A stretch of DNA of 64,000 bases, taken from assembly GCF_947502065.1 (NCBI RefSeq), contig NZ_CANMYE010000006.1, forward strand, positions 124,001 through 188,000, written 5' to 3'. Source of the DNA: an uncultured Pseudoteredinibacter sp. Its GTDB lineage: Bacteria > Pseudomonadota > Gammaproteobacteria > Pseudomonadales > Cellvibrionaceae. Under the pieces are notes generated by a model. That model had not been told where the DNA came from, ran no database searches, and saw nothing but the letters and a program-made list of their open reading frames with translations. Every line of letters starts with the position of its first letter. Within the stretch, counting starts at the first letter, position 1. This document shows, piece after piece, positions 53,574-61,440 of the stretch. A program made the translations under genes and the position numbers.

Positions 53574-55271
53574 GTGAACCCTACATCTTCAGAGCCAAAG
53601 TGGGCCGTACCCACGCCATTGAGCACATTGAGAGACATCAGTGCTTTGGGCCTTGGTCGTGAAGAGGCGGTGAAGCTGTGTCAGCTGTTAGCCGATAACA
53701 CCCGTGAGGGCGTTATTTTTCTAGATCGCCAAGGCCAAATTCTGATGGCCAATGCCACCGGCAGCACGCTCTTAGGTGGCTCGCGCCAGTGTTTAGGCAA
53801 GCCGCTAAACAACCTCTTGCAGGCGATGAGTCCCGATGGCTACCAGTGTTCGGTGCAGGAAAGCTTATTCAAGCGCCTTTGTGGGGGTGAAACCTGCACG
53901 GTGGCGCTCAGTCATGGCCCTGCGGATTTATATTTAATTCACAGTCGTCAACTCAATACTAAAAGCGCTTATGCCGTAGCTTGGTTGCGTAAATTAAATT
54001 CTCCTCGTGAAGCGATGCTGCGTGCAGGTGGTTTGGACAGCCTAACCGGCTTTGCTGGGCGCCAGTCCTTCGAAAACGCCCTGAGTCAAGCCATGGAGAG
54101 GGCGCAGTCCGGTGTCAGTTCTGGGCTGCTCTATATCGATTTATACCATTTCAAAGTGGTCAATGAGAGTTGCGGTAATGATGCAGGTGATGAGCTGCTA
54201 AAGCAGGTTGCTGGTATTTTTGTTTCCTGTTTGCGTGGCAAAGATATGTTGGCGCGTCTTGGTAGTGATGAGTTTGGCGTGCTATTAAGCGATTGCAGTT
54301 TGTCTGGTGCCCAGCAAATGGCTTCGCGCATCGTTAAGAAAGTTGAATCTTTTCGTTTTCGCTGGTCCGGCCAAGAGTTGGCAATCGGTGTCAGTATCGG
54401 TGTGGTTGCGATTAATGACGAAGGTGAATCGGCGAACCAGTTGCTCGCAGCGGCGAATGCTTCGTGTAATGTCGCCAAAAAATCCGGTCGCAACCGCATC
54501 AAGGTTTATCATGGTGACGCTAAGATGAAGGCGCGCCAAGAGTCGATGCAATGGCTAAGCAAAATTCAAAAAGCCATTGCCGAGGATCGCTTTGTTTTAT
54601 ATGCCCAGCCTATTGTAGAAACAGCCAATCTTGATCGCCATCATCACAGTGAAGTGCTCTTGCGAATGCTTGATGAAGAGGGGGACTTGGTTAGCCCGGG
54701 GCAGTTTATTCCGGCTGCTGAGCAGTTTGGCTTAATGGAGGAGTTAGATCGCCTGGTTTTACGTAAGGTGCTGGCCTTTATGTCTGAGCAAGATTCCGAA
54801 CAGCACTATGCGGTTAATGTCTCCGGTGCAAGTTTAGGGGACTCTAAATTCTGTGATTACGCCTGTAAAATGTTAGATAAAACCGGCGTAAACCCTCATC
54901 GTATTCAATTCGAAATTACCGAAACGGCAGCCATCAGTAGTCGCAGAGCTGCCTTAGAGTTCATGCGAGAGCTGGGTGATCGTGGTTGTAAGTTCTTTCT
55001 GGATGATTTTGGCCGCGGCCAGTCATCTTTGGCCTACCTACGAGATTTGCCGGTACATTACATTAAGATCGACGGTTTGTTTGTAAAGAATATGCTTCGT
55101 GACGCTAAAGATTATGCGATGGTTAGCACCATTAACCACTTGGCCCATGTGATGGGGCTGCAAACTGTCGCCGAATATGTCGAAAGTGAAGAGCTTCGAC
55201 AAGCTTTGGAAGAATTGGGTGTCGATTTTATTCAAGGCTATCTGGTATCTCGCCCTGAACCTCTAAAATAA
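53574..55271 (+). CDS. PAS-GGDEF-EAL c-di-GMP protein
   Basis: A 565-residue cytoplasmic protein. A PAS domain (about 40-130, NTREGVIFLDRQGQILMANATGSTLLGG) is followed by GGDEF (about 150-310) with RLGSDEF and a preceding RGKD I-site, then EAL (about 320-560) with EVLLRM in place of EAL but LDDFGRGQSSL and QTVAEYVES kept. It may have one or both activities. The GTG at 53574 is the likely start, with a weak AGAAG upstream. Nothing is seen in the 222-base gap before it. Confidence 0.83.
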   Translation: MNPTSSEPKWAVPTPLSTLRDISALGLGREEAVKLCQLLADNTREGVIFLDRQGQILMANATGSTLLGGSRQCLGKPLNNLLQAMSPDGYQCSVQESLFKRLCGGETCTVALSHGPADLYLIHSRQLNTKSAYAVAWLRKLNSPREAMLRAGGLDSLTGFAGRQSFENALSQAMERAQSGVSSGLLYIDLYHFKVVNESCGNDAGDELLKQVAGIFVSCLRGKDMLARLGSDEFGVLLSDCSLSGAQQMASRIVKKVESFRFRWSGQELAIGVSIGVVAINDEGESANQLLAAANASCNVAKKSGRNRIKVYHGDAKMKARQESMQWLSKIQKAIAEDRFVLYAQPIVETANLDRHHHSEVLLRMLDEEGDLVSPGQFIPAAEQFGLMEELDRLVLRKVLAFMSEQDSEQHYAVNVSGASLGDSKFCDYACKMLDKTGVNPHRIQFEITETAAISSRRAALEFMRELGDRGCKFFLDDFGRGQSSLAYLRDLPVHYIKIDGLFVKNMLRDAKDYAMVSTINHLAHVMGLQTVAEYVESEELRQALEELGVDFIQGYLVSRPEPLK

Positions 55272-55699
55272 AAATATTTTCACTTATTGTCTTTTTGTTG
55301 TCCTTTTCTTGCATCGCCGATCGACGTATGGGTAAGGTACTGCTTTGTGGTGCTGATTATTTATCCGTTCGCTAGGGCCTGTTAACACTAATTCGGCCAT
55401 CACTGTTAGAGCTGAAATCGCCTTAATCACGGCGCGAGGAGCGTAGTTTGGTCGCTCCAAATAAGCAACGAGCAACACCGAGTAAGACGATTTCAGCCTA
55501 ACCCTTAGTACCCAAAGGGCATAAAGGCCGACTTATTTCATCGCTCGGCTGTGTTAGTGCTCGCTATAGTGGAGTGACCACAATACGCTCACTCTGCCTT
55601 GCCGAATCGACGAAACAAGTTCGGCAGTGACGGCTGAATTAGTGTTAACAGGCCCTGGACGAACGCTAATATACAGTATTGAGAAAAAGGATCGAGAAT
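55272..55699. other. 428-base gap with a large palindromic element
   Basis: No gene is credible here. The gap holds the palindromic element described at 55374-55656. The bases around 55687-55699 carry AAGGA, the ribosome site of the next gene. Confidence 0.85.
55374..55656. repeat. 283-bp palindromic element, MITE-like
   Basis: End arms 55374-55405 and 55625-55656 match as inverted repeats at 30 of 32 positions (left arm begins AGGGCCTGTTAACAC). Inside, GCTGAAATCG at 55411-55425 and its partner at 55483-55497 pair at 14 of 15 positions, forming a nested hairpin. No coding sequence of length is present, and target duplications were not obvious, so it is a non-coding mobile or structured repeat. 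Confidence 0.85.
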
Positions 55700-56041
55700 A
55701 TGCAATACATCGCATTGATATACAGTGATGAGACTTTTGATGATGGCCCAATCGAAGAGCTATTGGCTGAGTACCAAGAATTCACCGATAAAGTAACAGC
55801 CGCTGGCGTTATGCGCGGCGGCGATGCCTTGGAATTGACCAATACCGCGACAACAGTGCGTATGCGTGATGGCGAATTACTGCTTAGTGACGGCCCCTTT
55901 GCGGAGACGAAGGAGCAGCTTGGGGGATACTATTTGTTTGAGTGTGCTGATCTTGATGAGGCCGTGTATTGGGCTAAACAGATTCCTTCAGCTAAATACG
56001 GCAGCATCGAAGTTCGCCCGATTATGCCTACTGATGGCTAG
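55700..56041 (+). CDS. YCII/DGPF-domain protein
   Basis: A 113-residue protein of the YCII-related (DGPF) family, with LLSDGPFAETKEQLGGYYLFECADLDEAV. Such small ferredoxin-fold proteins are encoded beside ECF42-type sigma factors and here overlap that gene by 8 bases. The ATG at 55700 has AAGGA upstream. Biochemical role unknown. Confidence 0.88.
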   Translation: MQYIALIYSDETFDDGPIEELLAEYQEFTDKVTAAGVMRGGDALELTNTATTVRMRDGELLLSDGPFAETKEQLGGYYLFECADLDEAVYWAKQIPSAKYGSIEVRPIMPTDG

Positions 56042-57266
56042 TCGCTCAATAAATTGGCGGGATTTGTTGAACGACGAGTCCCCTCAAATTATTGCTTATT
56101 TAAGCAAGCAATGCGGTGGCGATATCGCTAGCGCTGAGGATGCCTTGCAGGAGGCTACACTGCAAGCCCACGAGCATTGGGCTGAAAATGGTTTGCCTGA
56201 AAAGCCCGCCGCTTGGCTCTGCCATGTAGCTCGTTGTCGTTTATTGGATAAGCTGCGACAAGATTCTCGTGGCAGACTACATTTTATAGATGCTCAGCTG
56301 TTCCCGTCAGATTCTATTTCTGAGCTGGATGTTTCCGCCGACTACTCAGATGGCGATGATCAACGTCTTGCGCTCATTTTTTGCTGTTGTCACCCTGCTA
56401 TCGATGAAACCAGTCAGCTCGCATTGTTGTTGCAGTTGATCGGGGGGCTAACTTATCGGGATATAGCTAACCAGTTATTGCTGTCGGCTGATGTTGTTCA
56501 GCGGCGCTTGAGTCGGGCGAAGAAGAAAATAAAGGAAGCCAAAGTACCTTTTGAGGTGCCAGAGCAAGAGCAATTATATTCACGCCAAGGGCATATTCGT
56601 TCGATGATTTACTTAATGTTTAATCATTCAATGGAGATGAGTGTCGAGCAGGCCAAACCTTTACTGCGACAATCCATAGACTTATTACTGCTGTTGCGTA
56701 AAACCGTCGATAGCCCTGAGAGCATGGCCTTGCAGGCTTTGCTAATGTCGGTCATGGCGCGACGAACAGCGGAGGCTTGCGAGTTTGGGCTTGCGCTTTC
56801 TGAGCAGGATCGTAGCCAGTGGGATAGGGTAGCGATAAAGCAAGCTGACAACCTATTACAGCAGGCCTTGAGATTTCAACAGCTGGGCCCTTTGCAACTG
56901 CAAGCTGCCATTCACCTCTTGCACTCCCAGTCGCCCTCATGGGAGGAGACAGACTGGCAACAGATTATTTCTCTATATGATTTGTTAATCAAAATGCAGC
57001 CTTCGGCACTGCCAAGACTCAATAAATACATGGCCCAATTTTATTCTGGGGTGGGCGCCAAAGAGATATTGGATAAAGTGAGTAGCCTGATGCCGGAACT
57101 TGAGAATTACTCGGCCTTTTATGGGGCTAAAATGATTTTGTTGCTGGAGTTGGCTGACCTATCTTCAGCAGATGAGGCATATCAGCAAGCTTTAGCGCTT
57201 GAGGCTGCGCCTCGCCAACGTGAGTTGTTAATTCAAAATTGGCAAAAGGCGCAGTTAAACAGATAG
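56034..57266 (+). CDS. ECF-family RNA polymerase sigma factor, ECF42 type
   Basis: A 410-residue protein. The sigma-2 region (about 10-75, SAEDALQEATLQAHEHW) and sigma-4 region (about 115-170, QLIGGLTYRDIANQLLLSADVVQRRLSRAKKK) are followed by a long C-terminal domain of about 230 residues with TPR-like helices, the layout of ECF42 factors. The ATG lies within the end of the DGPF gene, so the two are translationally coupled. No anti-sigma gene is present; in ECF42 the C-terminal extension is thought to control activity. Confidence 0.85.
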   Translation: MASRSINWRDLLNDESPQIIAYLSKQCGGDIASAEDALQEATLQAHEHWAENGLPEKPAAWLCHVARCRLLDKLRQDSRGRLHFIDAQLFPSDSISELDVSADYSDGDDQRLALIFCCCHPAIDETSQLALLLQLIGGLTYRDIANQLLLSADVVQRRLSRAKKKIKEAKVPFEVPEQEQLYSRQGHIRSMIYLMFNHSMEMSVEQAKPLLRQSIDLLLLLRKTVDSPESMALQALLMSVMARRTAEACEFGLALSEQDRSQWDRVAIKQADNLLQQALRFQQLGPLQLQAAIHLLHSQSPSWEETDWQQIISLYDLLIKMQPSALPRLNKYMAQFYSGVGAKEILDKVSSLMPELENYSAFYGAKMILLLELADLSSADEAYQQALALEAAPRQRELLIQNWQKAQLNR

Positions 57267-57269
57267 GGT

Positions 57270-58262
57270 TTACACTTGAGCCAGTAACTCTTGGTACTGT
57301 TCTTCACGTAAGCGTGGGCCATATTGAGCCACTAAAGTTGAAGCGCAAAGGCTGGCTAGCTTGCCGCAGCGTTCATAATCCCAACCTTGGCTAAGACCAT
57401 AAAGAAAAGCACCCGCAAATAAATCCCCAGCGCCGTTACTGTCGATAGCTTGAACTTTTTGAGCGGCGACTTTGATTTCTTTCTCGCCGTCCCACAATAG
57501 AGCACCTTCAGCGCCGAGAGTAATTGCAAAGCTATTAGCGTGGGCGCGTAATGCTTGGGCGGCTTCCTGGACATTGGCGCTGCGGGTAAAGTGGATAGCT
57601 TCGGCTTCATTACAGAAAAGTAAATCCACTTTTTCGCCAATCATCTCGACAAGACCATCGTGGAAAAACTCTACCATGGCAGGGTCAGATAGACTCAGAG
57701 ATGTTTTCACGCCAGCGGCACTGGCCACTTCGCGTAATTCAATAGCGGCCGCTTTGCCACTTTCCGAACTGACTTGATAGCCTTCAATGTACACCCACTG
57801 GGATTGCTTAATGGCATCGTGATCAAGTTGTTGAGTAGACACCTCGGCGCTAGCGCCTAAAAAGGTATTCATTGATCGTTCAGCGTCAGGGGTGATCATT
57901 ACCAGGCATTTACCGCTGATGCCAGTTTCGGCATAAACGCTGCTAGGGTAGTCAACACCCGCTTGTTGCATATTTTCGGTAAAAAATCGGCCAGTTTCAT
58001 CGTTCGCTACGCGGCAGGAGTAAAAACTTTTTGCTCCGAAATAATTGGCCGCAATGATAGTATTTGCACCAGATCCGCCGCAGGCTCTCTTTGAGGCCAC
58101 CAAGTGGTCCGACAGTTGCTCCATCAATTGATGTTGTCTGTCCTCGTCAACTAAGGTCATCAGACCTTTTTCGACACCGCATTGGTTGAGGTCTTGATCG
58201 TTCACTTCGATTTCAGTGTCGACCAGTGCAGCGCCCAGGCCATAGATGTGGTAATGACTCAT
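57270..58262 (-). CDS. PfkB-family carbohydrate kinase, probably adenosine kinase
   Basis: A 330-residue ribokinase-fold enzyme: substrate loop GGSGANTIIAANYFG, and the C-terminal anion hole and catalytic Asp in DSNGAGDLFAGAFLYGL. Length and layout resemble bacterial adenosine kinases, but related sugar kinases cannot be excluded. It is divergent from mrcB and convergent with the sigma factor gene only three bases away. Confidence 0.85.
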   Translation of the reverse strand: MSHYHIYGLGAALVDTEIEVNDQDLNQCGVEKGLMTLVDEDRQHQLMEQLSDHLVASKRACGGSGANTIIAANYFGAKSFYSCRVANDETGRFFTENMQQAGVDYPSSVYAETGISGKCLVMITPDAERSMNTFLGASAEVSTQQLDHDAIKQSQWVYIEGYQVSSESGKAAAIELREVASAAGVKTSLSLSDPAMVEFFHDGLVEMIGEKVDLLFCNEAEAIHFTRSANVQEAAQALRAHANSFAITLGAEGALLWDGEKEIKVAAQKVQAIDSNGAGDLFAGAFLYGLSQGWDYERCGKLASLCASTLVAQYGPRLREEQYQELLAQV

Positions 58263-58357
58263 GCAAATACCTTGCTAATCAGCTCGCAAAAGGGCGCTAT
58301 TATGCTCATTTCGGGCCTGCTGATAAAGCCCACAAGGTACAAGAATTAAGGCAATTA

Positions 58358-60661
58358 ATGGCTCCTAAGGCAAAAAAAGCTCCCAGCAGACCTTTTTACA
58401 GTCGCTGGTGGTTCAAATTACTATTTTTATTGGCCCTGATATTTGGGGCGTACCTGCTCTATTTGGACTATACCATTCGCGGAAAATTTGATGGCCGTAA
58501 ATGGGCCTTGCCTGCCAAGGTGTACGCCAGGCCGCTGGAGCTCTACCTCGGGCAGCAGCTGGATGCGAAATCCCTAGAATTTGAACTGAGGCAGCTTGGC
58601 TATCGCGCAACTAAACGCTTGTCTCAAGCTGGGGATATGGTGCGTTTGGGGGATCAGTGGCAAATCTATAGCCGAGGCTTTGTCTTTTGGGATGGTGATG
58701 AGCCTGCTCGGAAGATCAAGCTGCGCTTAGAGGATGGCTTTGTGAGTGATTTGCAAAGCGCTAAGGGTAAAGCTTTGGATATTGTTCGCCTAGAGCCTTT
58801 AGAAATTGCAGGAATATACCCAAGTCACAATGAAGATCGTGAACTATTGCGCTTGATTGACGTGCCACATTTGCTCGGTGAAGCTTTGATTGTGGTGGAG
58901 GATAGAAACTTCGCTCATCACTTTGGGGTATCTCTTAAGGGGATCGCGCGTGCAGCCGTTGCGAATTATCGGGCGGGTAGTGCAGTGCAAGGTGGTAGCA
59001 CTTTAACCCAGCAGTTAATTAAGAATTTCTATTTAAATCAGGAGCGAAGCCTGCAGCGTAAAGCCCAGGAAGCGCTAATGGCGGTGTTGTTGGAGCTGCG
59101 CTATAGCAAGTCTGAAATTCTTGAAACCTATATTAACGAGGTTTACCTAGGGCAAAGTGGCAAGCGTGGCATCCATGGTTTTGCATTGGCTTCGCGGCAT
59201 TATTTTGGTCAGCCCATTCAAGAGCTAAAGCTGGAGCAATTGGCTCTGCTAGTGGGTATGGTCAAAGGAGCTTCTTATTATAATCCTTGGCGTAACCCCA
59301 GGCGGGCTACTGAGCGACGCAATTTGGTTCTGAAGCTAATGTTAGATCAAGAGCTAATTAGCGCTCAGCAATATAAACGGGCGAGCAATGCCTCTTTGGG
59401 GGTGATAAAAGCTGGTTCAAGATCCGCTCAGCGCTACCCTGCATTTTTACAGCTGGTAAAGCAGCAGCTCAAAAGAGATTACCAAGAGGAAGATTTGCGT
59501 AGCGAAGGTCTGCGGATATTTACCAGCCTCTCACCGTCAATACAGCAGCAAGCTGAGCGCAGCTTAAACCAAAAGGCCGCTTATCTTGAGCGCTACTATG
59601 GGATGAAGAAGCAAAGTTTGCAGGGCTCCGTGGTGGTTAGTTCTGTAGGGGGGGCTGAGGTGCTTGCTTTAGTGGGCGGCCGAGAAAGTAAAGTTGCGGG
59701 CTTTAACAGGGCGTTGAACGCAAAACGCCCGGTGGGATCCCTGCTAAAGCCGGCGATTTATTTAACGGCTCTTAATCGCAGCGAGCAATTTACTTTGGCT
59801 ACTCGTGTCAGTGATGCGACGGTAAAAGTAAAGACCCCAGAGAACAGTATCTGGCAGCCGCGTAACTTCGACCGCAAGAGCCATGGCGAGGTTATGCTCT
59901 ATGAGGCCTTGGCTAAGTCTTATAATCAGGCGGCGGCTCGATTGGGGATGCAATTGGGCTTAGCTGATGTGTTTGCGAATATCGAAAGGCTGGGGATTGA
60001 CGCTGACTTGCCACCGGTACCGGCAGTGCTTTTAGGGGCGGTAGAGCTGTCGGCGATGGATGTCTCGGCGTTTTATCACACCTTGGCTAATGAAGGTGTT
60101 TACTCCCCAATGCGCGCTATTCGTGAGGTCACATCAAGTGCTGGCCAACCGTTAAAGCGCTACCCCTTACAAGTCGAGCAGCGATTCTCATCAGATTCGG
60201 TGTATTTAAATCAATTTGCTATGCAGGCCGCTATGAGGATAGGAAGCGGTCGCTCGGCCTACCAAGAGCTGCCTCAGCATCTAGAAGTGGCTGGTAAAAC
60301 GGGTACCACTAATGATCAGCGCGATAGTTGGTTTGCAGGCTTTAGTGGCTCACATCTCGCTGTAGTTTGGCTTGGTCGCGATGATAATGGCAGCACTCCA
60401 TTAACCGGCTCTAAGGGTGCCTTGCGAGTATGGTCAGATATCTTCGCCAATATACCCACTCAGTCATTGGTCGCTCAGCCGCCACTGGGGGTGGAGTATC
60501 ATTGGATTGATGTCGCCAGTGGGAAATTGAGCCAAGCCGAGTGTCCAGGAGCTATTGAGCTGCCTTTTATTGCCGGCAGCCAGCCCCAGGAGCAAATCTA
60601 TTGTCAGCCACGCCAGCCTAAAAAACGCAGCTGGTGGGAGCGTTTGTTTGGTCGAGGTTAA
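58358..60661 (+). CDS. mrcB: Penicillin-binding protein 1b
   Basis: A 767-residue bifunctional peptidoglycan synthase. Cytoplasmic basic tail, membrane segment about 16-37, UB2H-like domain, then GT51 transglycosylase (EDRNFAHHFGVSLKGIARA with catalytic Glu, QGGSTLTQQLIKNF). The transpeptidase domain has SLLK (active-site Ser), SYNQAA and KTGTT. The ATG at 58358 has TAAGG upstream; an in-frame reading 44 codons longer would run into the kinase start region and is rejected. A TPR lipoprotein gene follows. Confidence 0.93.
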   Translation: MAPKAKKAPSRPFYSRWWFKLLFLLALIFGAYLLYLDYTIRGKFDGRKWALPAKVYARPLELYLGQQLDAKSLEFELRQLGYRATKRLSQAGDMVRLGDQWQIYSRGFVFWDGDEPARKIKLRLEDGFVSDLQSAKGKALDIVRLEPLEIAGIYPSHNEDRELLRLIDVPHLLGEALIVVEDRNFAHHFGVSLKGIARAAVANYRAGSAVQGGSTLTQQLIKNFYLNQERSLQRKAQEALMAVLLELRYSKSEILETYINEVYLGQSGKRGIHGFALASRHYFGQPIQELKLEQLALLVGMVKGASYYNPWRNPRRATERRNLVLKLMLDQELISAQQYKRASNASLGVIKAGSRSAQRYPAFLQLVKQQLKRDYQEEDLRSEGLRIFTSLSPSIQQQAERSLNQKAAYLERYYGMKKQSLQGSVVVSSVGGAEVLALVGGRESKVAGFNRALNAKRPVGSLLKPAIYLTALNRSEQFTLATRVSDATVKVKTPENSIWQPRNFDRKSHGEVMLYEALAKSYNQAAARLGMQLGLADVFANIERLGIDADLPPVPAVLLGAVELSAMDVSAFYHTLANEGVYSPMRAIREVTSSAGQPLKRYPLQVEQRFSSDSVYLNQFAMQAAMRIGSGRSAYQELPQHLEVAGKTGTTNDQRDSWFAGFSGSHLAVVWLGRDDNGSTPLTGSKGALRVWSDIFANIPTQSLVAQPPLGVEYHWIDVASGKLSQAECPGAIELPFIAGSQPQEQIYCQPRQPKKRSWWERLFGRG

Positions 60662-60692
60662 TCTCGACGAGTTATGATTTAGGAGTCTGAAA

Positions 60693-61214
60693 ATGATTAA
60701 GGGAATTGCCGCGCTAAGCTTGCCATTGATATTGATGGCCTGTGCAAGCCAATCGCCAGCGCCCCAGCAGGATTTAGCAAACGGGCGGGGACAGGGTGGT
60801 GAGCAAGCTAAAGAGCAATCTGTGGCCCGGCAAGCTGGCGCGCAGCCAGGCACAGGGCATGTTGCAGGGCGTTCACAGGAGGCGTCGAGACCAGCCCAGC
60901 CACCTCAGCAGCCTGTGCCAATTAGGGCGAGAGAGTCCCGCAGGGGAGCGTTGCCTGGTGCGGCTCAAAGTCTATTGTCATCGGCCGCTAGCTCTTTTAA
61001 GGCTGGCGACTATAGTGCTGCTATAGCAAGTGCTGAACGAGGCTTACGGATAGCAAGAACATCGCCTGAGTTGCTTCTAATACTGGCCCGTAGCTATGAA
61101 CGCCAAGGTGATTTTGCTCAAGCTAGGGTATTTGCTGAGCGAGGGATGCGTTATTTGTCGGTAGGGGAGCGACGGGGTGAATTTGAAGATTTATTGGGGC
61201 GCCTTAGCCAATAA
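60693..61214 (+). CDS. TPR lipoprotein downstream of mrcB
   Basis: A 173-residue protein with lipobox LMAC (Cys17), a long Gln/Gly/Ala-rich low-complexity linker (about 20-85) and a short TPR-like C-terminal domain (FKAGDYSAAIASAERGLRIA, LLLILARSYERQGDFAQARVFAERGMRYL). It starts 31 bases after mrcB with AGGAG upstream, so it may be co-transcribed. Its place next to PBP1b recalls lipoprotein activators such as LpoB, but the sequence does not show that homology. Confidence 0.75.
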   Translation: MIKGIAALSLPLILMACASQSPAPQQDLANGRGQGGEQAKEQSVARQAGAQPGTGHVAGRSQEASRPAQPPQQPVPIRARESRRGALPGAAQSLLSSAASSFKAGDYSAAIASAERGLRIARTSPELLLILARSYERQGDFAQARVFAERGMRYLSVGERRGEFEDLLGRLSQ

Positions 61215-61440
61215 CCTTATATTAAATACAGACAAACTCGATATTCCCACTAATGCTGCTAAAATGGTCAGGCGAGTCACTGGGTAATAGTGAATAATTA
61301 GATAGATATTGTCGCCATTCGTGGTTTGGAGGTGACAATCTTGCTAGAGGCTCGACTAAACTCAAAAGGTAGTACAGTAAACCAAGGATTGGACTGCGCA
61401 CCTTGCTTGTTTGGCCATGGATGTAAAAGAAGCAAAAATT

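Noticed and set aside
55284-55751. Short minus-strand frames in the gap before the DGPF gene
   Set aside because: They coincide with the palindromic element and show no ribosome sites or homology.
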